DNA of 64,000 bases from Clusia tigrina (taxonomy: Eukaryota > Arthropoda > Insecta > Diptera > Clusiidae), in contig OV050031.1 in assembly GCA_920105625.2 (NCBI GenBank), positions 77,509,995 to 77,573,994 of the forward strand, in the 5' to 3' direction. This document shows positions 22,030 to 32,690 of this stretch, piece after piece. The notes under the pieces are model-generated. The model worked only from the letters and a program-made list of their open reading frames with translations. It made no database searches and was not told the DNA's origin. Numbering within the stretch: the first letter of the stretch is position 1; the number at the start of each line of letters is the position of its first letter. The translations under genes and the position numbers were made by a program.

Positions 22030-24850
22030 CGCAGCAGCCTCTCTCAGCGTCTCTGTAGGTGCCTCAGTCGCTGCCGTTGTCGATTGGAGGGGTCTGCTGC
22101 CTTCTCTATGCTTATATCTGCCCCTATCTGCCTCAGTCGGCGTCGCAGCCTCTGTCAGCGTCTCTGTAGGCGTCTGAGTCGCTGCCGCTGTCGATTGGGG
22201 GGTCTGCTGCCTTCTCTATGCCTATATATAACCCTATCTGCCTCAGTCAACGTCTCAGTCGGCGTCGCAGCCTCTGTCAGTGTCTCTGTAGGCGTCGCAG
22301 TAGCTGCCGCTTTTGATTGGGGGGTCTGCTGCATTCTCTAAGCCTATATCTACCCCTATCTGCCTCAGTCGGCGTCTCAGTCGGTGTCGCAGCCTCTGTC
22401 AACGTCTCTGTCGGCGTCTCAGTCGCAGCCGCTGTCGATTGGGGGGTCTGCTGCATTTTCTATGCCTATATTTACTCCTATCTGCCTCAGTCGGCATCTC
22501 AGTCGGCGTCGCAGCCTCTATCAGCGTCTCTGTGGGCGTCCCAGTTGTTGCCGCTGTCGATTCGGTTCTCTGCTGCCTTCTCTATGCCTATGTCTAACCC
22601 TCTCTGCGTCAGACGGCATCTCAGTCGTCGTCGCAGCCTCTGTCAGCGTCTCTGTAGGCGTCTCAGTCGCTGCCGCTGTCGATTGGGGGGTCTGCTGCTC
22701 TCTCTATGCCAATATCTACCCCTATCTGCCTCAGTCGGCGTCGCAGCCTCTGTCAGTATCTCTGTAGGCGTCTCAGTCGCTGCCGCTCTTGATTGGGGGG
22801 TCTGCTGACTCCTCTATGCCTCTCTCTTCCCCTATCTGCCTCAGTCGGCGCCACAGTCGGCTTCGCAGCCGCTGTCAGCGTTTCTGCAGGTCTGCTGCCT
22901 TCTCTATACCAATATCTACCCCTATCTGGCTAAGTCAGCGTCTCAGTCAGCGTCGCACCCTCAGTCAGCGTCTCTGTAGGCGTCTCAGTCGCTGCCGCTG
23001 TCGATTGGGGGGTCTGCTGCCTTCTCTATGCCAATATCTACCCTTATCGGCCTCAGTCGGCGTCTCAGTCGGCGTCGCAGCCTCTGTCAGCGTCTCTGAA
23101 TGCGTCGTTGCCGCTGTCGATTGGCGGGTCTGATGCCTTCTCTATGCCTATATCTACCACTATCTGCCTCAGTCGGCGTCTCAGTCGGCACCGCAGCCTC
23201 TGTCAGCGTCTATGTCGGCGTCTCAGTCGCTACCGCTGTCGATTGGGGGGTCTGCTGCCTTCTCTATGCCAATATCTACCCCTATCTGCCTCAGTCAGCT
23301 TCTCAGTCAGCGTCTCTATAGGCGCCTCAGTCGCTGCCGCTGTCGATTGGGGGTTTGCTGCCTTCTCTATGCCTTTGTCTACCCCTCTCTGCCTCAGTCG
23401 GCGTCTCAGTCGGCGTTGCTTCCTCTGTCAGCGTCGCACCCTCTGTCAGCGTCTCTGTAGACGTCTCAGTCGCTGCCGCTGTCGATTGGGGGGGTCTGCT
23501 GGTCTCTCTATGCCAATATCTACCCCTATCTGGCTAAGTCAGCGTCTCAGTCAGCGTCGCACCCTCTGTCAGCGTCTCTGTAGGCGTCTCAGTCGCTGCC
23601 GCTGTCGATTGGGGGGTCTGCTGCCTTCTCTATGCCAATATCTACCCTTATCTGCCTCAGTCGGCGTCGCAGCCTCTGTCAGCGTCTCTGTAGGCGTCTC
23701 CGTCGCTGCCGCTGTCGATTGGAGGGGTCTGCTGCCTTCTCTATACCTGTATCTAACCCTATCTGCCTCATTGGACGTCTCAGTCGGCGTCGCAGCCTAT
23801 GTCAGCGTCTCTGTAGGCGTCCCAGTCGCTGCCGCTGTCGATAGGGGGGTCTGCTGCTTTCTCTATGCCAATATCTACCCCTATCTGCCTCAGTCAGCGT
23901 CTCAGTCAGCGTCTCTGTAGGCGTATCAGTCGCTGCCGCTGTCGATTGGGGGGTCTGCTGGCTTCTCTATGCCTATATCTATCCCTACCTGCCTCAGTCG
24001 GCATCTCAGTCGGCGTCGCAGCCTCTGTCAGCGTCTCTGTAGGCGTCTCAGTCGCTGCCGCTGTCGATTGGGGGTCTGCTGCCTTCTCTATGCCTATGTC
24101 TACCCCTCTCTGCCTCAGTCGGCGTCTCAGTCGGCGTTGCTTCCTCTGTCAGCGTCGCACCCTCTGTCAGCGTCTCTGTAGACGTCTCAGTCGCTGCCGC
24201 TGTCGATTGGGGGGGTCTGCTGGTCTCTCTATGCCTATATCTACCCTTATCTGCCTCAGTCCGCGAATCAGTCGGCATCGCAGCCTCTGTCAGCATCTCT
24301 GAATGCGCCTCAGTCGCTGCCGCTGTCGATTGGGGGGTCTGCTGGTCTCTCTATGACAATATCTACCCCTATCTGCCTCAGTCGGCGTCGCAGCCTCTGT
24401 CAGCGTCTCTTTAGGCGTCTCAGTCACTGCCGCTGTCGATTGGGGGGTCGGCTGCCTTCTCTATACCTATATCTAACCCTATCTGCCTCATTCGACATCT
24501 CAGTCGGCGTCGCAGCCTATGTCAGCGTCTCTTTAGGCGTCTCAGTCGCTGCCGCTGTCGATTGGGGGGTCTGCTGGTCTCTCTATGACAATATCTACCC
24601 CTATCTGCCTCAGTCGGCGTCGCACCCTCTGTCAGCGTCTCTGTAGACGTCTCAGTCGCTGCCGCTGTCGATTGGGGGGGTCTGCTGGTCTCTCTATGCC
24701 TATATCTACCCTTATCTGCCTCAGTCCGCGAATCAGTCGGCATCGCAGCCTCTGTCAGCATCTCTGAATGCGCCTCAGTCGCTGCCGCTGTCGATTGGGG
24801 GGTCTGCTGGTCTCTCTATGACAATATCTACCCCTATCTGCCTCAGTCGG
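22030..24850 (+). repeat. Nested tandem duplication, copy 2a (2.82 kb)
   Basis: Equivalent of 3921-6851 in the second large block. It is followed directly by copy 2b at an offset of +2821, constant at 22313, 22384, 22789, 23100, 23865 and 23969. Confidence 0.88.
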
Positions 24851-27370
24851 CGCAGCAGCCTCTCTCAGCGTCTCTGTAGGTGCCTCAGTCGCTGCCGTTG
24901 TCGATTGGAGGGGTCTGCTGCATTCTCTATGCTTATATCAGCCCCTATCTGTCTCAGTCGGCGTCGCAGCCTCTGTCAGCGTCTCTGTAGGCGTCTGAGT
25001 CGCTGCCGCTGTCGATTGGGGGGTCTGCTGCCTTCTCTATGCCTATATATAACCCTATCTGCCTCAGTCAACGTCTCAGTCGGCGTCGCAGCCTCTGTCA
25101 GTGTCTCTGTAGGCGTCGCAGTAGCTGCCGCTTTTGATTGGGGGGTCTGCTGCATTCTCTAAGCCTATATCTACCCCTATCTGCCTCAGTCGGCGTCTCA
25201 GTCGGTGTCGCAGCCTCTGTCAACGTCTCTGTCGGCGTCTCAGTCGCAGCCGCTGTCGATTGGGGGGTCTGCTGCCTTTTCTATGCCTATATTTACTCCT
25301 ATCTGCCTCAGTCGGCATCTCAGTCGGCGTCGCAGCCTCTATCAGCGTCTCTGTGGGCGTCCCAGTTGTTGCCGCTGTCGATTCGGTTCTCTGCTGCCTT
25401 CTCTATGCCTATGTCTAACCCTCTCTGCCTCAGACGGCATCTCAGTCGTCGTCGCAGCCTCTGTCAGCGTCTCGGTAGGCGTCTCAGTCGCTGCCGCTGT
25501 CGATTGGGGGGTCTGCTGCTCTCTCTATGCCAATATCTACCCCTATCTGCCTCAGTCGGCGTCGCAGCCTCTGTCAGTATCTCTGTAGGCGTCTCAGTCG
25601 CTGCCGCTCTTGATTGGGGGGTCTGCTGACTCCTCTATGCCTCTCTCTTCCCCTATCTGCCTCAGTCGGCGCCACAGTCGGCTTCGCAGCCGCTGTCAGC
25701 GTTTCTGCAGGTCTGCTGCCTTCTCTATACCAATATCTACCCCTATCTGGCTAAGTCAGCGTCTCAGTCAGCGTCGCACCCTCAGTCAGCGTCTCTGTAG
25801 GCGTCTCAGTCGCTGCCGCTGTCGATTGGGGGGTCTGCTGCCTTCTCTATGCCAATATCTACCCTTATCGGCCTCAGTCGGCGTCTCAGTCGGCGTCGCA
25901 GCCTCTGTCAGCGTCTCTGAATGCGTCGTTGCCGCTGTCGATTGGCGGGTCTGATGCCTTCTCTATGCCTATATCTACCACTATCTGCCTCAGTCGGCGT
26001 CTCAGTCGGCATCGCAGCCTCTGTCAGCGTCTATGTCGGCGTCTCAGTCGCTACCGCTGTCGATTGGGGGGTCTGCTGCCTTCTCTATGCCAATATCTAC
26101 CCCTATCTGCCTCAGTCAGCTTCTCAGTCAGCGTCTCTATAGGCGCCTCAGTCGCTGCCGCTGTCGATTGGGGGTCTGCTGCCTTCTCTATGCCTTTGTC
26201 TACCCCTCTCTGCCTCAGTCGGCGTCTCAGTCGGCGTTGCTTCCTCTGTCAGCGTCGCACCCTCTGTCAGCGTCTCTGTAGACGTCTCAGTCGCTGCCGC
26301 TGTCGATTGGGGGGGTCTGCTGGTCTCTCTATGCCAATATCTACCCCTATCTGCCTCAGTCAGCGTCTCAGTCAGCGTCGCACCCTCTGTCAGCGTCTCT
26401 GTAGGCGTCTCAGTCGCTGCCGCTGTCGATTGGGGGGTCTGCTGCCTTCTCTATGCCAATATCTACCCCTATCTGCCTCAGTCGGCGTCGCAGCCTCTGT
26501 CAGCGTCTCTGTAGGCGTCTCCGTCGCTGCCGCTGTCGATTGGAGGGGTCTGCTGCCTTCTCTATACCTGTATCTAACCCTATCTGCCTCATTGGACGTC
26601 TCAGTCGGCGTCGCAGCCTATGTCAGCGTCTCTGTAGGCGTCCCAGTCGCTGCCGCTGTCGATAGGGGGGTCTGCTGCTTTCTCTATGCCAATATCTACC
26701 CCTATCTGCCTCAGTCAGCGTCTCAGTCAGCGTCTCTGTAGGCGTATCAGTCGCTGCCGCTGTCGATTGGGGGGTCTGCTGGCTTCTCTATGCCTATATC
26801 TATCCCTACCTGCCTCAGTCGGCATCTCAGTCGGCGTCGCAGCCTCTGTCAGCGTCTCTGTAGGCGTCTCAGTCGCTGCCGCTGTCGATTGGGGGTCTGC
26901 TGCCTTCTCTATGCCTATGTCTACCCCTCTCTGCCTCAGTCGGCGTCTCAGTCGGCGTTGCTTCCTCTGTCAGCGTCGCACCCTCTGTCAGCGTCTCTGT
27001 AGACGTCTCAGTCGCTGCCGCTGTCGATTGGGGGGTCTGCTGGTCTCTCTATGCCTATATCTACCCTTATCTGCCTCAGTCCGCGAATCAGTCGGCATCG
27101 CAGCCTCTGTCAGCATCTCTGAATGCGCCTCAGTCGCTGCCGCTGTCGATTGGGGGGTCTGCTGGTCTCTCTATGACAATATCTACCCCTATCTGCCTCA
27201 GTCGGCGTCGCAGCCTCTGTCAGCGTCTCTTTAGGCGTCTCAGTCACTGCCGCTGTCGATTGGGGGGGTCGGCTGCCTTCTCTATACCTATATCTAACCC
27301 TATCTGCCTCATTCGACATCTCAGTCGGCGTCGCAGCCTATGTCAGCGTCTCTGTAGGCGTCTCAGTCGC
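24851..27370 (+). repeat. Nested tandem duplication, copy 2b (~2.5 kb)
   Basis: Direct repeat of 22030 onward. Its left junction unit is the same hybrid seen at 6830-6852: CTCTATGACAATATC joined to CAGTCGGCGCAGCAGCC. Unlike copy 1b it keeps the 122-bp unit near 25270-25390. Confidence 0.88.
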
Positions 27371-28634
27371 TGCCGCTGTTGATTGGGGGGTCTGCTGACT
27401 CCTCTATGCCTATCTCTTCCCCAATCTGCCTCAGTCGGCGCCACAGTCGGCTTCGCAGCCTCTGTCAGCTTCTCTGCAGGTGTCTGAGTCGCTGCCGCTG
27501 TCGATTGGCGGGTCTGGTGCCTTCTCTAAGCCTATATCTACCCCTATCTGCCTCAGTCGGCGTCTCAGTCGACATCGCAGCCTCTGTCAGCGTCTATGTC
27601 GGCGTCTCTGTCGCTGCCACTGTCGATTGGGGGGTCTGCTTCTTTCTCTATGCCAATATCTACCGCTATCTGCCTCAGTCAGCGTTTCAGTCAGCGTCTC
27701 TGTAGAAGTCTCAGTCGCTGCCGCTGTCGATTTGGGGGTCTGCTGGCTTCTCTATGCCTATATCTATCCCTACCTGCCTCAGTCGGCATCTCAGTCGGCG
27801 TCGCAGCCTCTGTCAGTGTTTCTGTAGGCGTCTCATTTGTTGCCGCTGTCGATTGGGGGGTCTGCTGCCTTCTCTAAGCCTATATCTACCCCTATCTGCC
27901 TCAGTCGGCGTCTCAGTCGACGGCTCTGCCTATATCAGCGTCTCTGTAGGCGTCTCAGTCGCTGCCGCTGGCGATTGGGGGGTTTGCTACTTTCTCTATG
28001 CCAGTATCTACCCCTATCTGCCTCAGTCGGCATCAGAGTCGGCGTCGCAGCCACTTTCGGCGTCTCTGTATGCGTCTCAGTTGTTGCCGCTGTCGATTGG
28101 GGGTCTGCTGCCTTCTCTATGCCTATATTTACCCCTATCTGCCTCAGTCGGCGTCTCAGTCGGCGTCGCATCCTCATGTCAACGTCTCTGTAGGCGTCTC
28201 AGTCGCTGCCTTTGTCGATTGGGGGGTCTGCTGCCTTTTCTATGCCTATATCAACCCTTATCTGCCTTAGTCGGCGTCTCAGTCGGCGTCGCAGCCTCTG
28301 TCAGCATCTCTGAATGCGTCTCAGTCGCTGCCGCTGTCCACAGGGGGGTGTGCTGCCTTCTCTATGCCTATATCTACCCCTATCTGCCTCAGTCGGCGTC
28401 TCAGTCAGCGTCTCTGTAGGCGTCTCAGTCGCTGCCGCTGTCGATTGGGGGGTCTGCTGGCTTCTCTATGCCTATATCTATCCCTACCTGCCTCAGTCGG
28501 CATCTCAGTCGGCGTCGCAGCCTCTGTCAGCGTTTCTGTAGGCGTCTCATTTGTTGCCGCTGTCGATTGGGGGGTCTGCTGCCTTCTCTAAGCCTATATC
28601 TACCCTTATCTGCCTTAGTCCGCGAATCAGTCGG

Positions 28635-28688
28635 CGTCGCAGCCTCTGTCAGCGTCGCAGCCTCTGTCAGCGTCGCAGCCTCTGTCAG
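28635..28688 (+). repeat. 18-bp minisatellite expansion, three copies
   Basis: Three perfect tandem copies of CGTCGCAGCCTCTGTCAG at 28635, 28653 and 28671. This is the paralogue of the four-copy tract at 10269 and accounts for the 18-bp change in the block offset from +18366 to +18348. Confidence 0.97.
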
Positions 28689-30215
28689 CGTCTTTGTAGG
28701 CGTCTCAGTCGCTGCCGCTGTCGATTGGGGGTCTGCTGCCTTTTCTATGCCTATATCTACCCTTATCTGCCTTAGTCGGCGTCTCAGTCGGCTTCGCAGC
28801 CTCTGTCAGCATCTCTGAATGCGTCTCAGTCGCTGCCGCTGTCCACTGGGGGGTGTGCTGCCTTCTCTATGCCGATATCTACCCCTATCTGCCTCAGTCG
28901 GCGAATCAGTCAGAGTCTCTGTAGGCGTCTCAGTCGCTGCCGCTGTCGATTGGGGGGTCTGCTGCCTTCTCTATACCTATATCTAGCCCTATGTGCCTCA
29001 TTCGTCGTCTCAGTTGGCGTCGCAGCCTATGTCAGCGTCTCTGTAGGCGTCTCAGTCGCTGCCGCTGTCGATTGGGGGGTTTGCTACCTTCTCTATGCCT
29101 ATATCTACCCTTACCTGCCTCAGTCGCAGCCTCTGTCAGCGTCGCAGCCTCTTTCAGCGTCTCTGTAGCCGTCTCAGTCGCTGCCGCTGTCGATTGGGGG
29201 TCTGCTGCCTTCTATAAGCCTATATTTACCGCTCTCTGCCTCAGTCGGGTTCTCAGTCGGCGTCGCAGCCTCTGTCAGCGTCTCTGTCGGCGTCTCAGTC
29301 GCTGCCGCTGTCGATTGGGGGGTCTGCTGCCTTCTATAAGCCTATATTTACCTCTATCTGCCTCAGTCGGCATCTCAGTCGGCGTTGCAGCCTCTATCAG
29401 CGTCTCTGTAGCCGTCTCAGTTGTTGCCGTTGTCGATTGGGTTGTCTGCTGCTTTATCTATGCCTATGTCTAACCATTTCTGCCTCAGTCGGCATCGCAG
29501 CCTCTGTCAGCGTCTCTGTAGGCGTTTCAGTCGCTGTCGCTGTCGAGTGGGGGGTCTGCTGCCTTCTCTATGCCTATATCTACTCCTACCTGTCTCAGTA
29601 GGCGTCACAGTCGGCTTCTCAGCCTCTGTCAGCGTCTCTGTAGGCGTCTCAGTTGTTGCCGCAGTCGATTGGGGGGTCTGCTGCCTTCTCTATGCCTATG
29701 TATACCCCTCTCTGCCTCAGTCGGCGTCTCAGTCGGCGTTGCTGCCTCTGTCAGCGTTGCACCCTCTGTCAGCGTCTCTGTAGGCGTCTCAGTCGCTGCC
29801 GCTGTCGATTGGGGGGGGGTCTGCTGCTCTTTCTACGCCTATATCTACCCCTATCTGCCTCAGTCGGCGTCTCAGTCCGCGTCGCAGCCTCTGTCAGCGT
29901 CTCTGTAGGCGTCTCAGTGGTTGCCGCTGTCGATTGGGTTATCTGCTGCCTTCTCTATGCCTATGTCTAACCCTATCTGCCTCAGTCGGCGTCTCTGTCG
30001 GCGTCGAAGCCTCTGTCAGCGTCGCAGCCTCTGTCAGCATCTCTGCAGGCGTCTCACTCGCTGCCGCTGTCGATTGGGGGGTCTGCTGCATTTTCTATGC
30101 CTATATCTACCCCTCTCTGCCTCAGTCGGCGTCTCAGTCGGCGTTGCTGCCTCTGTCAGCGTCGCACCCTCTGTCAGCGTCTCTGTAGGCGTCTCAGTCG
30201 CTGCCGATGTCGATT

Positions 30216-30225
30216 GGGGGGGGGG
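30216..30225 (+). repeat. Ten-G tract
   Basis: Longest G-tract noticed on the forward arm (a ten-C tract is at 62112-62121 on the inverted arm). It is followed by ATCTGCTGC. The paralogue at 11868 has nine. Confidence 0.95.
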
Positions 30226-30568
30226 ATCTGCTGCTATCTCTACGCCTATATCTACCCCTATCTGCCTCAGTCGGCATCTCAGCCTCTGTCAGCGTCTCTG
30301 TAGGCGTCTCAGTCCCTGCCGCTGTCGATTGGGGGGTCTGCTGCCTTCTCTATGCTTATATTTAACCCTATCTGCCCAGTCGACCTCTCAGTCGGCGTCG
30401 CAGCCTCTGTCAGCGTCTCTGTAGGCGTCGCAGTAGCTGCCGCTTTTGATTGGGGGGTCTGCTGCATTCTCTAAGCCTATATCTACCCCTATCTGCCTCA
30501 GTCGGCGTCTCAGTCGGTGTCGCAGCCTCTGTCAGCGCCTCTGTCGGCGTCTCAGTCGCTTCCGCAGT

Positions 30569-30665
30569 CGATTGGGGGGTCTGCTGCCTTTTCTATGCCT
30601 ATATTTACCCCAATCTGCCTCAGTCGGCATCTCAGTCGGCGTCGCAGCCTCTATCAGCGTCTCTG
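30569..30665 (+). other. Recombination junction between 12.2-kb-like and 15.1-kb-like sequence
   Basis: Up to 30570 the sequence has TCCGCAGTCG and GCGCCTCTGTCGG, diagnostic of 12186-12220. From 30661 it has CTCTGCGGGCG, diagnostic of 15131. The exchange therefore lies within about 97 bp. The offset to copy 1 changes from +18350 to +15529, a difference of exactly 2821 bp, as expected for an unequal exchange between the paired 0.94-kb blocks. Confidence 0.87.
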
Positions 30666-32690
30666 CGGGCGTCTCAGTTGTTGCCGCTGTCGATTCGGTT
30701 GTCTGCTGCCTTCTCTATGCCTCTGTCTAACCCTCTCTGCCTCAGTCGGCATCTCAGTCGTCGTCGCAGCCTCTGTCAGCGTCGCACCCTCTGTCAGCGT
30801 CTCTGTAGGCGTCTCAGTCGCTGCCGCTGTCGATTGGGGGGTCTGCTGCTCTTTCTATGCCAATATCTACCCCTATCTGCCTCAGTCGGCGTCGCAGCCT
30901 CTGTCCGCGCCTCTGTAGGCGTCTGACTCGCTGCCGCTCTTGATTGGGGGGTCTGCTGACTCCTCTATGCCTATCTCTTCCCCTATCTGCCTCAGTCGGC
31001 GCCACAGTCGGCTTCGCAGCCGCTATCAGCGTTTCTGCAGGTCTGCTGCCTTCTCTATGCCAATATCCAACCCTATCTGCCTCAGTCAGCGTCTCAGTCA
31101 CCGTCGCACCCTCTGTCAGCTTCTCTGTAGGCGTCTCAGTCGCTGCCGCTGTCGATTGGGGGGTCTGCTGCCTTCTCTAAGCCTATATTTTCCCCTCTCT
31201 GCCTCATTCGGGGTCTCAGTCGGCGTCGCAGCCTCTGTCAGCGTCTCTGTCGGTGTCTCAGTCGCTGCCGCTGTCGATTGGGGGGTCTGCTGCCTTCTCT
31301 AAGCCTATATTTTCCCCTCTCTGCCTCAGTCGGGGTCTCAGTCGGCGTCGCAGCCTCTGTCAGCGTCTCTGTCGGCGTCTCTGTCGGCGTCTCAGTCGCT
31401 GCCGCTGTCGATTGGGGGGTCTGCTGCTTTCTATATGCCTATATTTACCTCTATCTGCCTCAGTCGGCATCTCAGTCGGCGTTGCAGCCTCTATCAGCGT
31501 CTCTGTAGGCGTCTCAGCTGTTGCCGCTGTCGATTGGGTTGTCTGCTGCCTTCTCTATGCCTATGTCTAACCCTCTCTGCCTCAATCGGCGTCTCAGTCG
31601 GCGTCGCAGCCTCTGTCAGCGTCGCAGCCTCTGCCAGCGTCTCTGTAGGCGTCTCAGTCGCTGCCGCTGTCGATTGGGGGTCTGCTGCCTTCTCTATGCC
31701 TATATCTACCCCTATCTGCCTCAGTCGGCGTCTCAGTCGGCGTCGCATCCTCTTGTCAACGTCTCTGTAGGCGTCTCAGTCGCTGCCGTTGTCGATTGGT
31801 GGGTCTGCTGCCTTTTCTATGCCTATAGCTACCCTTATCTGCCTCAGTCGGCGTCGAAGCCTCTGTCAGCAACTCTGAGTACGTCTCAGTCGCTGCCGCT
31901 GTCCATTGGGGGGTCTGCTGCCTTTTCTATGCCTATAGCTACCCTTATCTGCCTCAGTCGGCGTCGAAGCCTCTGTCAGCAACTCTGAGTAAGTCTCAGT
32001 CGCTGCCGCTGTCCATTGGGTTGTCTGCTGCCTTCTCTATGCCTATGTCTAACCCTCTCTGCCTCAATCGGCGTCTCAGTCGGCGTCGCAGCCTCTGTCA
32101 GCGTCGCAGCCTCTGCCAGCGTCTCTGTAGGCGTCTCAGTCGCTGCCGCTGTCGATTGGGGGTCTGCTGCCTTCTCTATGCCTATATCTACCCCTATCTG
32201 CCTCAGTCGGCGTCTCAGTCGGCGTCGCAGCCTCTATCAGCGTCTCTGTAGGCGTCTCAGTTGTTGCCGCTGTCGATTCGGTTGTCTGCTGTCTTCTCTC
32301 TGCCTATGTCTAACCCTCTCTGCCTCAGTCGGCGTCTCAGTCGTCGTCGCAGCCTCTGTCAGCGTCGCACCCTCTGTCAGCGTCTCTGTAGGCATCTCAG
32401 TCGCTGCCGCTGTCGATTGGGGGGTCTGCTGGTCTCTCTATGCCAATATCTGCCCCTATCTGCCTCAGTCGGCGTCGCAGCCTTCTCTGCTGCCTTCTCT
32501 ATGCCAATATCTACCCCTATCTGCCTCAGTCGGCGTCTCAGTCGGTGTCGCAGCCTCTTGTCAGCGTCTCTGTAGGCATCTCAGTCGCTGCCGTTGCCGA
32601 TTGGGGGGTCTGCTGCCTTCTCTATGCTTATATCTACCCCTATCTACCTCAGTCGGCGCCGCAGTCTCTCTCAGCGTCTCTGCAGGCGTC
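30666..32690 (+). repeat. Distal part of the second large block
   Basis: Aligns to 15138-16400 at +15529 (15411 to 30940, 15724 to 31253, 15992 to 31521). After a local duplication it aligns to 17040-17410 at +15163 (17098 to 32261, 17277 to 32440). The stretch equivalent to about 16400-17040 is missing. Beyond about 32580 it instead resembles 41950-42080. Confidence 0.83.
31520..32245 (+). repeat. Local tandem duplication with 482-bp offset
   Basis: The stretch beginning GTTGTCTGCTGCCTTCTC with CCTCAATCGGCGTC near 31540 recurs near 32022. In the repeat the core reads GTCCATTGGGTTGTC, a hybrid of the GTCCATTGGGG unit and the GTCGATTGGGTTG unit, marking the join. The intervening GCAACTCTGAGTA unit is also doubled (31869 and 31979). 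Confidence 0.82.

Larger units (their letters stand above)
19004..30568 (+). repeat. Large block, copy 2 of the ~18-kb-spaced duplication
   Basis: Colinear with 464-12220. Relative to copy 1 it lacks about 551 bp (equivalent to roughly 725-1276), has about 233 bp more near 20280-20515, lacks one 111-bp unit near 24530, and retains about 245 bp near 27260-27510 that copy 1 lost. Substitutions are sparse: between 2641 and 3110 I saw about two differences from 20750-21220. The two copies are recent relative to the divergence among neighbouring units. Confidence 0.9.

Noticed and set aside
11868..30225. G-quadruplex clusters from the G-tracts
   Set aside because: Each unit has one G-tract about 110 bp from the next, so a four-tract intramolecular quadruplex with short loops is not available.
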